Below are positions 1-8,458 of a stretch of 64,000 bases of DNA, one piece after another. A program made the position numbers and the translations under genes. Under the pieces are notes generated by a model. That model saw only the letters and a program-made list of their open reading frames with translations. It did no database searches and was not told the origin of the DNA. Positions within the stretch are counted from its first letter, which is position 1. Each line of letters starts with the position of its first letter. Source of the DNA: Lentibacillus sp. Marseille-P4043 (GTDB taxonomy: Bacteria; Bacillota; Bacilli; Bacillales; Amphibacillaceae); the NCBI RefSeq assembly GCF_900258515.1, contig NZ_LT984884.1, positions 1,313,168 to 1,377,167 of the forward strand, in the 5' to 3' direction.

Positions 1-4
1 TCGA

Positions 5-1487
5 TTAAGTCTATATAATTGTGTAAAAAGGATAAACAAAAAAGGTCATATTAATTCCTTATGATACAATGTTTTCAACCACGATAAACAAGGTAGGAGG
101 AATTAATAATGACCCAGTTACAGTTTAACCTAGACTTTGAAAAAATAAAACAGGAAGTCTTTCAATCTGATTTAAATGATGTTGTAAAATCATCTATTGT
201 TCTATTATTTAATGAGTACATGGAGATGGAAAGAAACCAATATATGAAGAGCGCCCCATATAAACGGGAGGAGGATCGAAAGGATTACAGAAACGGTTAC
301 TATGAAAGGGATTTGGTTCTTAATATTGGAAAGGTAAAATTAAAAGTTCCACGTACTCGCAGCGGGGAATTTTCAACGGAGCTATTTGAAAAATATAAGC
401 GTTGTGATAAAGCCTTTTTGCTTTCCATGTTGGAAATGGTAATCAACGGTGTCTCTACCCGTAAAGTTACGAAAGTCGTCGAGCAGCTTTGCGGAGAAAA
501 GGTATCTAAATCGATGGTATCCGGGCTAACCAAGAAGCTGGATCCTATTGTTAAGGAATGGGCTCAAAGACCTCTAAATCAACAATATTATAACTATATT
601 TATGTCGACGCGATGTGCATTAAAGTTCGTGAATATCACAGGGTGGTTTCCAAGGCCGTTTATATTGCTTTAGGAGTTAATAGCCAGGACAAAAGAGAAA
701 TTTTAGGATTTAAGGTAGCTAACACTGAATCTAAAGAAACCTGGAGTGTGTTTTTTAAATATTTGAAATCACGAGGACTCCAAGCACCAAAATTAGTTAT
801 ATCTGATGCTCACGAAGGCTTAAAGGCAGCAATTACGGAAAGTTTCCTAAATACAAGCTGGCAACGTTGCACAGTACACTTTTTACGGAACATCATTAAA
901 GAAATGCCTAAGAAAGGATCAAAAGAGGCACGTGATCATCTAAAGGAAATTTTCAAAGCACCTACAGCTAAAATCTCAAGAATGTTAAAAAATGAATTCA
1001 TCGAGAAATACGAAGACGATAACAAGTATGAAAAGGCCACTAAAACGTTAGATGAGGGCTATGAAGATGCCGCTCAATTTTATACAGAAGATAAAGACAC
1101 CCACGTCCATATACGAACTACAAATGTTCTGGAAAGACTAAATTCTGAAGTGAGAAGAAGAGAAAGTGTCATCCGAATATTCCCTAATATAGACTCTGCA
1201 TTCCGTTTAATTGGTGCAGTACTCATGGATTGCGATGAAGCAATGGATCCCGGTGAAAAAAGATTCTTTTATCGTGATGAAGATTAAGGCTGCTGTGTGG
1301 CAAAACGATAAGAAGTGTAAATCGGGAAAAATTCGTAAGGTTGGCAGATGAAAAAGTGGGGGATTTTGGCGCGAAAATTTTATTTGGTTGGGAAGGGGTA
1401 CCCCTTCCCAACCAAATAAAATTAAACTATAAACCATAAATAGTTGAAATATTGTATCAAGGGATTTACACAATATTTAGGACTTGA
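5..1487 (+). mobile_element. IS256-family insertion sequence
   Basis: A single transposase gene is bracketed by imperfect terminal inverted repeats. The left end reads AAGTCTATATAATTGTGTAA from about position 7. The reverse complement of the right end (about 1462-1484) reads AAGTCCTAAATATTGTGTAA. The right end is followed within a few bases by the first unit of a 20-bp repeat array, so the element sits at the edge of, or inside, that array. Target duplications cannot be judged because the window begins at the left end. The exact outer bases are uncertain by a few nucleotides. Confidence 0.85.
109..1287 (+). CDS. IS256-family (mutator-type) transposase
   Basis: This 392-aa protein is a full-length DDE transposase of the IS256/mutator family and would catalyse cut-and-paste or copy-out transposition of the surrounding element. 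The expected acidic triad is visible: D167 in YVDAMCIK, D233 in VISDAHEG and E342 in TTNVLERLNSE. The conserved C-x2-H pair lies in RCTVHFLRN around residues 254-257. The N-terminal 100 residues carry the usual DNA-binding region. The start has a strong ribosome site (aggagg) about 8 bases upstream. Length is normal for the family and no frameshift is seen, so the copy may be active. The roughly 190 bases after the stop are the right end of the element and hold no other gene. Confidence 0.95.
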   Translation: MTQLQFNLDFEKIKQEVFQSDLNDVVKSSIVLLFNEYMEMERNQYMKSAPYKREEDRKDYRNGYYERDLVLNIGKVKLKVPRTRSGEFSTELFEKYKRCDKAFLLSMLEMVINGVSTRKVTKVVEQLCGEKVSKSMVSGLTKKLDPIVKEWAQRPLNQQYYNYIYVDAMCIKVREYHRVVSKAVYIALGVNSQDKREILGFKVANTESKETWSVFFKYLKSRGLQAPKLVISDAHEGLKAAITESFLNTSWQRCTVHFLRNIIKEMPKKGSKEARDHLKEIFKAPTAKISRMLKNEFIEKYEDDNKYEKATKTLDEGYEDAAQFYTEDKDTHVHIRTTNVLERLNSEVRRRESVIRIFPNIDSAFRLIGAVLMDCDEAMDPGEKRFFYRDED

Positions 1488-1489
1488 CT

Positions 1490-1852
1490 AGAACATCAAC
1501 CCGAATCGCGAAACATCGACCCGAGCGGGAAAACATCAACCCGAGCGAGAAAACATCGACCCGAAACGCGAGAACATCAACCCGAGCACGAAAACATCAA
1601 CCCGAATCACGAAACATCAACCCGAAACGCGAAACATCAACCCGAACGCGAAACATCAACCCGAAACGCGAAACATCAACCCGAACGCGAGAACATCGAC
1701 CCGAAACGCGAAACATCAACCCGAACGCGAGAACATCGACCCGAATCGCGAGAACATCAGCCCGAGCACGAGAACATCAACCCGAAACGCGAAATATCAA
1801 CCCGAGCACGAAAACATCGACCCGAATCACGAAACATCGACCCGAAAACGGA
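1490..1852 (+). repeat. 20-bp GC-rich tandem array, locus 1
   Basis: About 18 head-to-tail units of 19-21 bp, each starting AACATC followed by AACCCGA or GACCCGA and a variable GCGCGAG-like tail. Nearly all units use the AACCC/GACCC words, with one AGCCC. The array lies between the right end of the insertion sequence and spoIID. Open reading frames called across it are by-products of the lack of stop codons. Unit 16 has ATATC in place of ACATC. Confidence 0.95.
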
Positions 1853-2041
1853 ATCTACCACAACTAGTCCAAGACCATTCCGCACAGGCCAGGAATGACA
1901 TTCTCACATTTTCTAGTTCTATTGTTTTCTGATTTTGTATACGTTTAATAGTAGGGATGCTAGAAGAATTTCCTGCTATTGACGTCAGATAAACATCAGC
2001 ATTGTTGCAGTAGTACACAATTTATTACAAGGAGGCGGCGG

Positions 2042-3214
2042 ATGAAAAATCACAAATACAACTATAAACCCCCTAAAGCATGGAAAAAGAAGAAGTCCAC
2101 CTTGAAACGAAACAAGACTTCATTATTACCGATGTTAAAAGGAGACATGTCGTCAAAGCGAAAAGAGCGAATGATGAAACTTTCAACAGGAAAATCGGCG
2201 ACCTGGAAATTACCGAGTGCGCTAATTATTGCGAGTTTAATGGTTATTATTTTAGTCATTCCTACCCTAATCGTTTTACCAGACAGCAGTCATGATGATC
2301 AGCAAATGACGATACAGACAGATAATGAACCAGATCCAGATAATACAGTTGAACTAAGTGCAGGGGATTCTCCGTTTTCGGTGGAAGTTATGCGAGCGAG
2401 TTCCGATAAGGTGGAAGATGTCCCATTAGAAACGTATGTAACCAGGGTAGTGGCCTCGGAAATGCCAGTCGATGAGTTTGAACTAGAAGCTTTGAAGGCA
2501 CAGGCGTTAGCGGCAAGAACCTATATTGTTGATTTATTGCTCCATAAAGATCAGACAGATAAACCGGATGTGACAGACACAACCGCCAATCAAGTATATA
2601 GTAATGAAGCGGAACTTCGAAAACAGTGGGGAAATGAATTTAATCAAAATATGAGCAAGGTAAAAGAAGCAGTTGCGGCAACAAAAGGAGAAATTTTGAC
2701 GTATGAAAACGCACCAATCTTCCCAGCATTTTTTTCCACAAGTAATGGGTACACAGAGAACTCAGAAGATTATTGGGAAAATGAGTTACCATATTTGCGC
2801 AGTGTGAAGAGTCCTTGGGATAAAAAATCTCCAAAATTCCTTGATCAAAAAGTAATCGCTATTTCGGAAGTTGAGAAATTACTTGGTGTTGACTTAGGGA
2901 ACGATATAGCAGCGAAAATAACCAGAACGGATAGCAATCGTGTTGATAAATTAACAATCGGGGGCAAGGAGTTTACTGGCAGAGATATTCGTGAAAAATT
3001 GCAATTACGCTCAACTGATTTTACCATCGAACAGAAAAGTGATCATTTAATTTTTAAGACAAAAGGTTTCGGTCATGGAATAGGTTTGAGTCAGTACGGG
3101 GCAAATGGCATGGCCAAGAATGGGAAAACATATAAGGATATCGTAACACACTATTATCAAGGGGTTAAGATTAGCGAGGTAACTGAAACCGCCCCGACAC
3201 TTGTGGCTAAATAA
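2042..3214 (+). CDS. spoIID: Stage II sporulation protein D (SpoIID)
   Basis: A 390-aa membrane-anchored SpoIID. In endospore formers SpoIID is a lytic transglycosylase that, with SpoIIP and SpoIIM, degrades septal peptidoglycan so the mother cell can engulf the forespore. The protein has a very Lys-rich cytoplasmic N-terminus (about 55 residues), one membrane segment near residues 59-80, then the extracellular SpoIID/LytB domain with the typical ALKAQALAARTY and GFGHGIGLSQYGA motifs. It is longer than the Bacillus subtilis protein (343 aa as I recall), mainly from the basic tail. The start at 2042 is preferred because aaggagg lies 6 bases upstream; an upstream in-frame ATG at 1979 has no ribosome site. 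Position before spoIIQ fits Bacillus gene order. A mother-cell sigma-E promoter is expected but I could not identify one. Confidence 0.96.
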   Translation: MKNHKYNYKPPKAWKKKKSTLKRNKTSLLPMLKGDMSSKRKERMMKLSTGKSATWKLPSALIIASLMVIILVIPTLIVLPDSSHDDQQMTIQTDNEPDPDNTVELSAGDSPFSVEVMRASSDKVEDVPLETYVTRVVASEMPVDEFELEALKAQALAARTYIVDLLLHKDQTDKPDVTDTTANQVYSNEAELRKQWGNEFNQNMSKVKEAVAATKGEILTYENAPIFPAFFSTSNGYTENSEDYWENELPYLRSVKSPWDKKSPKFLDQKVIAISEVEKLLGVDLGNDIAAKITRTDSNRVDKLTIGGKEFTGRDIREKLQLRSTDFTIEQKSDHLIFKTKGFGHGIGLSQYGANGMAKNGKTYKDIVTHYYQGVKISEVTETAPTLVAK

Positions 3215-3218
3215 ATCG

Positions 3219-3262
3219 TGAAGCACAACGGATCGCATACACTCGAATCTGTTGTGCTTCAA
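3219..3262 (+). terminator. Hairpin after spoIID
   Basis: GAAGCACAACgGAT pairs with ATCtGTTGTGCTTC to form a long stem just after the spoIID stop. The T-rich tail is weak (aattggttatttt), so termination efficiency is uncertain. Confidence 0.6.
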
Positions 3263-3409
3263 TTGGTTATTTTCCGGATTAACCCCTATGAGAAGGAGCA
3301 AACCCATGATAGAATTCAATCAACACCAACGATTCTCGTAAATTACAATCTTTTATCCCGCTCCAAACCATTCAAAAACCTTTACTTTCCCCCATCTCAC
3401 TAAAAAAAT

Positions 3410-3441
3410 GCATAAAGTCAAGAAATTTTTTTGATAAAATG
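3410..3441 (+). promoter_or_regulatory. Possible sigma-F type promoter of spoIIQ
   Basis: GCATA at 3410-3414 resembles the -35 element of sigma-F/G promoters, and TTGATAAAATG at 3431-3441 could be the -10 region. The spacing is on the long side. The assignment rests mainly on the knowledge that spoIIQ is a forespore sigma-F gene in Bacillus. Confidence 0.35.
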
Positions 3442-3489
3442 TATAGTTTTTCTTTTTTCTGATCAGAATGGTTGTTGAGGTGATGATCA

Positions 3490-4518
3490 ATGAAAGAAGA
3501 AAACAATGGAGCTTCAAAAAATAAGTGGAGCCGCATTTTTCGTAAGAAGTGGTTTTTTCCGGCAGTATACTTGACAATTGCTGCAGTTCTCTTGACAGTA
3601 GTTTTGTGGTATCAAAACCTGGATAACCAAGTTCAAGAGGCGGAAGATGAGCAAGGGATAACAGAAGATTATGCCGACAGTCCATATGATCAGGAAGCGG
3701 AAACAGTTGTCGAGCAGCAAGAAGTCGTTAAGATGCCTGTCGAGAAAGAAAATCTAGCAGAAATCGTAACTAAATTTTTTGATTACAACGCAGACCAGGA
3801 GGACCAGGAAAGCGCACTAGTCCTATACAACAACCGATACTATCAAAGCACAGGTATCGATATTGCACCTTCAGAAGATGTCGAGAAATTTAATGTTACA
3901 GCTGCACTAAGTGGGTCCGTAACCGAAGTAAAAGAGGATCCGCTATTAGGTAATCTTGTTGAAATCTCGCATAAGAACGAGGTAACGACGTACTATGCTA
4001 GTCTTGGAAAAGTCGATGTCAAAGCCGGTGATGAAGTAAAGCAAGGCGATGTTATCGGTACAAGCGGTAAAAACTTATTCGGAAAAGACAAAGGCGTACA
4101 TGTCCACTTTGAACTACGGAAAGATGGAAAAGCAGTCGATCCGGAAGCTTATTTTAACCAGCCTGTCAGCAAATTAGATGAAGCAACAGGCACAGAGGAA
4201 TCGCAAGCTGACGAAGGATCTGATGCAAATGATGAATCTGAAGCTACAGAAGAATCTAGTACGGAGGATGAATCTACCGACGATGAATCTGAGGCAACAG
4301 AGGAGTCCGATGCAGCAGGCGATGCTGACAAAACGGATGATGCCGATTCAGCGGACAAACCTGATGCAACAGAAGATAGCGATGCGACAGATTCGGATAA
4401 AGAAAAGTCAACAAACAATGAGGACGAAACCGATAATCAAGACTCCGAAACAGATGCAATGGATGAAAATTCTACCGGATTAAACCCTGGCTCATCCAAT
4501 GCTTCAGAAAATGCCTAA
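3490..4518 (+). CDS. spoIIQ: Stage II sporulation protein Q (SpoIIQ), LytM-like
   Basis: A 342-aa forespore membrane protein that forms, with SpoIIIAH from the mother cell, the engulfment and feeding-channel complex. One membrane segment lies near residues 18-38. The M23/LytM-like domain occupies about residues 120-225 and ends with the HVHFEL motif. The position that is His in active M23 peptidases (HxGxD) is Ser here (STGIDIA), so the enzyme is probably inactive, as in Bacillus SpoIIQ. Unusual: about 115 C-terminal residues are a low-complexity Asp/Glu/Ser/Thr tail not found in the roughly 283-aa Bacillus subtilis protein. A typical aaggtg-like ribosome site (gttgaggtgatgatca) precedes the ATG. 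Confidence 0.95.
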   Translation: MKEENNGASKNKWSRIFRKKWFFPAVYLTIAAVLLTVVLWYQNLDNQVQEAEDEQGITEDYADSPYDQEAETVVEQQEVVKMPVEKENLAEIVTKFFDYNADQEDQESALVLYNNRYYQSTGIDIAPSEDVEKFNVTAALSGSVTEVKEDPLLGNLVEISHKNEVTTYYASLGKVDVKAGDEVKQGDVIGTSGKNLFGKDKGVHVHFELRKDGKAVDPEAYFNQPVSKLDEATGTEESQADEGSDANDESEATEESSTEDESTDDESEATEESDAAGDADKTDDADSADKPDATEDSDATDSDKEKSTNNEDETDNQDSETDAMDENSTGLNPGSSNASENA

Positions 4519-4546
4519 TGGTATAGGCAGCTAGATTGCTTTGATT

Positions 4547-4577
4547 ACCCTAGTATTTATGCTAGGGTTATTTTTTT
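4547..4577 (+). terminator. Rho-independent terminator after spoIIQ
   Basis: ACCCTAG and CTAGGGT form a stem around a TATTTAT-type loop, followed by a run of T residues. Confidence 0.88.
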
Positions 4578-4710
4578 GTTTTAAAGGAAGCTTTAAGTGA
4601 CAAATAATCTAAAAATACTTTAAATAAATTGAAAAAATTGTCGAACGATTTTGTTTTTTATCCGCAAAATCTATGTTATCATAAAGTTAAATCGTTTTTA
4701 ATGTTTTGTT

Positions 4711-4738
4711 TTGTCATATTATTGATATGAACTAGAAT
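4711..4738 (+). promoter_or_regulatory. Sigma-A type promoter of the AimR-like gene
   Basis: TTGTCA at 4711-4716 and TAGAAT at 4733-4738 are separated by 16 bases, about 80 bases before the start of the AimR-like gene. The gene therefore seems to be transcribed on its own in growing cells rather than from the sporulation promoter of spoIIQ. Confidence 0.5.
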
Positions 4739-4820
4739 ATATGGCAAAGTTAGCATTTTTCGTGGGATTGGCCATGTACACTAGCTTGAGTATTATGATA
4801 TTCAGAAAGGAGAGTCCACA

Positions 4821-5879
4821 ATGGAATTTCCCAAGGCTGATCTTGCAGCTAATTCCTTGATTTCGGTTTCTTATGATGGCAAATTATCACTGGAACAGGT
4901 CATTCTAATGCTACAACAAGAGCACGATGATGAAACCGTGTTACAGTTAACGCGTAAATTTTGCCTGCAAACTACCTCAGATGAAATAAGTAAAAAGGGT
5001 ATGGAATTTCTGTATATTAATGGATACTTCGAAGACTTACAGCAACTAATTGATAAGAATAGGGAATCCGAATACAAATCCAATCGGGAATGGGCAGAAG
5101 TTTATCAGCTTGTCGTTAATCGGCGAAGGCAACGTATCCAGACTTCACGTGAATTACTCAGGCAGTTAAGTTTTTATAAAACAGGAGATCCAGAGCTAAG
5201 TTGTGTAACCGAATTTCTCAAAATAGCGATTCATTTTGATTTAAAAGAATTTGGCAAAATCGGGAATTCCCTTGATAAACTAAGCTCATTATTTGATGCT
5301 GTTGAGGATTCGCTGTTATTATCCTACTTCCATTTAAGACTTTATCAAAATTTGTTCATTTATTATTGGACAAGAAACGAATTGATTATGGCAAGGAAGT
5401 ATGCATTTCGTGTTCTAAACAAAACAACAAATAATAAAACAAAGGTAAACATGCACATCAATCTTGGCTTAACATACACATTTGATACGTATTTCCAAGG
5501 CATGTATCATTTTTCCGAGGCGTTAAAGCTTGCAAAAAAGTATCACTTTAACGACAGCATACATGTGGTTGAGCAGCAGAATATTCCGTTTCTGTCAGCA
5601 CATTTTAACAAATTTGAAGGCATAAAAACAGACATTAAAAGTGAACAAGCTCATCTAGAAATTGCAAAGGGAAATTATACGAAAGCCATAACCATTTTAA
5701 ATCAAATCCCAATGGATAGTCCCTTTAAACTTTATTACCTAGGTGTTGCAAAACAGGATAAAGACATACTTCTACAATCATATAATTACTTCATTGGAAA
5801 ACGAAGTGATTATTTCTTCAGCAAGCTGCCATTAAATCAAATAGTGAAAATGGATAACACACCCATGAAATTCAGATAA
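4821..5879 (+). CDS. AimR-family (RRNPP) peptide-pheromone receptor
   Basis: A 352-aa all-helical protein that I recognise as an AimR-type member of the RRNPP family, intracellular receptors that bind short imported peptides through TPR-like helical repeats. Stretches such as NREWAEVYQLVVNRR near residue 90, EQAHLEIAKGNYTKA near 275 and the C-terminal FFSKLPLNQI line up well with my memory of phage phi3T AimR. Compared with that 386-aa protein the N-terminus is shorter by roughly 25-30 residues, so the DNA-binding helix-turn-helix may be incomplete or different. The start is fixed by aaaggag 9 bases upstream. No phage genes surround it; it sits between spoIIQ and spoIIID and is followed by a secreted-peptide gene. 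The regulatory target is unknown. Confidence 0.82.
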   Translation: MEFPKADLAANSLISVSYDGKLSLEQVILMLQQEHDDETVLQLTRKFCLQTTSDEISKKGMEFLYINGYFEDLQQLIDKNRESEYKSNREWAEVYQLVVNRRRQRIQTSRELLRQLSFYKTGDPELSCVTEFLKIAIHFDLKEFGKIGNSLDKLSSLFDAVEDSLLLSYFHLRLYQNLFIYYWTRNELIMARKYAFRVLNKTTNNKTKVNMHINLGLTYTFDTYFQGMYHFSEALKLAKKYHFNDSIHVVEQQNIPFLSAHFNKFEGIKTDIKSEQAHLEIAKGNYTKAITILNQIPMDSPFKLYYLGVAKQDKDILLQSYNYFIGKRSDYFFSKLPLNQIVKMDNTPMKFR

Positions 5880-6084
5880 ATTAATTAGGGTTGTTCTAAT
5901 CAGACAGCCCTTACCTTACATGAAAATTCACATCATCACGAAAGGGTATTTTTTCCGGAAAGTAGAGATCCATGTAATTGAGGGTTCTCTAACCACTGAT
6001 GGGAACGAATCGAACCTATCTTTCTCTTATTTTTTGAAAAACTGTCTGAAAAGGCGGGATAAAACAATGAAGGGAGGAATAGAA

Positions 6085-6210
6085 ATGAAAAAAGTACGTC
6101 TCATGACGCTAACCATGATTTTGGCGCTGGGAATTACAATTGGCTTTGGTGCTATAACGCCAACCAGTCAAGTTCTTGCCCAAGACCCGGGATATGGCGA
6201 TATTGACTAA
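6085..6210 (+). CDS. Candidate secreted pheromone precursor (AimP/Phr-like)
   Basis: A 41-aa ORF directly downstream and on the same strand as the AimR-like receptor. It has an excellent ribosome site (aagggagg, 7 bases before the ATG). The first residues are MKKVR, followed by a hydrophobic stretch and a plausible signal-peptidase site after VLA, which would release the nonapeptide QDPGYGDID. Pre-pro-peptides of RRNPP systems (AimP, Phr, PapR, NprX) have this layout, with the signal at the C-terminus. The C-terminal sequence does not end in GA like the known arbitrium hexapeptides, so the exact active peptide is unknown. A longer in-frame ORF starting at 5920 has no ribosome site. The pairing is inferred from position and architecture. 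Confidence 0.7.
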   Translation: MKKVRLMTLTMILALGITIGFGAITPTSQVLAQDPGYGDID

Positions 6211-6819
6211 TTGACTCCGTTAAGTTTCCCAAGGTGTGGTGGATTACAGTTATATTGTTTGCGTGTGTGGAAGTGATGGTCCTTGCTTTCTAATTCGGTT
6301 ATTTTTTGAGGATAGAGCCATTTCACATTAGATAAGGTAATAATTGTGCATTATTTTCTACGCTGTAATTCACCACAATTTCATATCTATGAGGTTCTAC
6401 CCATTTGAGTTGACTGCGACCAGTTTTCTGTCCTACAGATCGTATTTACCCCTTGTTTATAAAAATACTTCTTGTCCTTTCACTGAATCGTGTGAATTTA
6501 ATCATATTCCACTAAAATTGGTAATAAAATGTTACAAACCAAGCAATCAATTAGTGTCTGAGGTGAGAGCTTGTGTAGCATGTCAAGCCATTTGACTCCC
6601 CCCAATACATACAATTTTTATCACCAAGCATATTGCACATATAAATCATTAATTTTAATAGACCGTTTGAGGGACAATGCGTTCCTCTATTTTTGAAAAT
6701 TAAAAATTATACAAGGCATAGCTGCACAATGATCGTTCTAGTTATAAAGTCGCAAACATCTTGACCACCTTGTCTCAGGTCCACACCTCGGAAACAGACA
6801 ACATAGGGAGGCGAACGGT
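6211..6819. other. Gene-free 0.6-kb interval before spoIIID
   Basis: No convincing protein gene lies here. An 83-codon ORF at 6344-6595 has no ribosome site and Cys-rich, unfamiliar sequence. The interval must contain the spoIIID promoter. It could also hold a regulated RNA of the aimX kind, but no direct evidence is seen. The region is AT-rich and carries no 20-bp array. Confidence 0.5.
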
Positions 6820-7107
6820 GTGCACGATTACATCAAGGAAAGGACTATCAGGATAGGGAAAGCTATCGTGGAGACGAGGAAAACTGTCCGTATGATAGCA
6901 AAAGAATTTGGTGTTTCAAAAAGCACTGTCCACAAAGATTTAACCGAACGATTACCAGAAATAAATCCAGAACTTGCAAACGAGGTAAAAAATATTCTCG
7001 AATACCACAAATCAATCCGTCATCTCCGCGGAGGAGAAGCAACCCGAAAAAAGTATAGTGTTGAACTAGAACCAGGAAAAGAATCGACTATTGAGCCAGT
7101 TGGATGA
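6820..7107 (+). CDS. spoIIID: Sporulation transcription factor SpoIIID
   Basis: A 95-aa helix-turn-helix protein nearly identical in its first 75 residues to my memory of Bacillus SpoIIID (MHDYIKERTI at the start, VSKSTVHKDLTERLPEINP in the recognition helix region, RHLRGGEATRKKY at the basic C-terminus). It binds DNA as a monomer in the mother cell and switches many sigma-E genes off or on. Translation starts with GTG, preceded by agggagg. The last 20 residues diverge from the Bacillus subtilis protein. It is followed by mbl, as in Bacillus, but here two repeat arrays and a NERD gene have been inserted between the two. Confidence 0.97.
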   Translation: MHDYIKERTIRIGKAIVETRKTVRMIAKEFGVSKSTVHKDLTERLPEINPELANEVKNILEYHKSIRHLRGGEATRKKYSVELEPGKESTIEPVG

Positions 7108-7187
7108 AACAGAAGGGATGTTCATTAGGGAGGTGATGGATGGGAGTTTAATTAGAATGAGTAAAGGTACTTATTTACTAGCTTCAA

Positions 7188-7221
7188 CTAAAAACCCAGC
7201 CCAATATGGTTGGGTTTTTAG
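7188..7221 (+). terminator. Terminator after spoIIID
   Basis: CTAAAAACCCA pairs with TGGGTTTTTAG around a 12-base loop. The stem has T-runs on both strands, so it may act in both directions. The repeat array begins about 50 bases later. Confidence 0.85.
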
Positions 7222-7274
7222 TCGTTTATTAGATGCCTCTCGGATAGCAGACGCAGGATCTTCCAGGGAGTGAG

Positions 7275-8398
7275 AACATCATCCGATCATAGCATCGGCG
7301 GGAGCACGGGAACATCAGCGCGAGCGGCAGAACATCGGCGCGAGAACGAGAACATCGACCCGAGCGCAGAAACATCGGCGGGAGCACGGGAACATCGGCG
7401 CGAAACGCGAAACATCGTCCCGAGCGCGAGGACATCGGCGCGAAACGCGAAACATCGTCCCGAGCGCGAGGACATCGGCGCGAAACGCAAAAACATCGGC
7501 GGGAGCACAGGAACATCAGCGCGAGTGGCAGAACATCGGCGCGAAACGCGAAACATCGTCCCGAGCGCAGAAACATCGGCGCGAAACGTGAAACATCGTC
7601 CCGAGCACGGGAACATCAGCGCGAGCGGCAGAACATCGGCGCGAGAACGAGAACATCGTCCCGAGCGCGAGGACATCGGCCCGAAATGCGAAAACATCGT
7701 CCCTAGCGCGGAAACATCGGCGCGAAACGTGAAACATCGTCCCGAGCACGGGAACATCAGCGCGAGCGGCAGAACATCGGCGCGAGAACGAGAACATCAA
7801 CCCGAATGCGGGAACATCAACCCGAGCGCGAGAACATCGGCGCGAATCGCAAAAACATCGGCGGGAGCACAGGAACATCAGCGCGAGCGGCAGAACATCG
7901 GCTCGAGAACGAGAACATCGTCCCGAGCGCAAAAACAACGGCGCGAAACGTGAAACATCGGCGGGAGCACAGGAACATCAGCGCGAGTGGCAGAACATCG
8001 GCTCGAGAACGAGAACATCGTCCCGAGCGCGAGAACATCGGCGCGAAACGCGAAACATCGTCCCGAGAGCGGAAACATCGACCCGAATCGCAAAAACATC
8101 GGCGCGAAACGTGAAACATCGGCGGGAGCATGGGAACATCAGCGCGAGCGGCAGAGCATCGGCTCGAGAACGAGAACATCGTCCCGAGCGCGAGGACATC
8201 GGCGCGAATCGCAAAAACATCGGCGGGAGCACGGGAACATCAGCGCGAGTGGCAGAACATCGGCGCGAGAACGAGAACATCAACCCGAATGCGGGAACAT
8301 CGGCCCGAAATGCGAAAACATCGTCCCTAGCGCGGAAACATCGGCGCGAAACGTGAAACATCGTCCCGAGCGCGAGAACATCGACCCGAGAAGGAGTA
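7275..8398 (+). repeat. 20-bp GC-rich tandem array, locus 2 (largest)
   Basis: About 57 units with an average period of 20.2 bp. The word after AACATC is mostly GGCGC, GTCCC, AGCGC or GGCGG, with fewer GACCC, AACCC and GGCCC. A three-unit module (GGCGGGAGCAC, then AGCGCGAGCGGCA, then GGCGCGAGAACGA, each after AACATC) recurs six or more times in the array. No gene is credible inside; six-frame translation gives several long Arg-rich false ORFs. The array separates spoIIID from the NERD gene. Confidence 0.96.
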
Positions 8399-8458
8399 TC
8401 ATCCCCAAACCAGAGGATCATTGAGTATGCTGAACCAGTTTTAAAATGACTTTTTAGC

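Noticed and set aside
4821..6210. Prophage lysis-lysogeny module
   Set aside because: No integrase, repressor, structural or lysis gene is nearby; both sides are conserved sporulation genes.
5920..6210. 96-residue version of the peptide precursor
   Set aside because: The upstream ATG has no ribosome site, whereas the internal ATG at 6085 has an excellent one and starts a signal peptide.
6344..6595. 83-codon ORF before spoIIID
   Set aside because: No ribosome site, unfamiliar Cys/Tyr-rich sequence and no related motif.
7091..7273. 60-codon ORF after spoIIID
   Set aside because: It overlaps the spoIIID end and runs through the terminator; no ribosome site for a protein of this kind.
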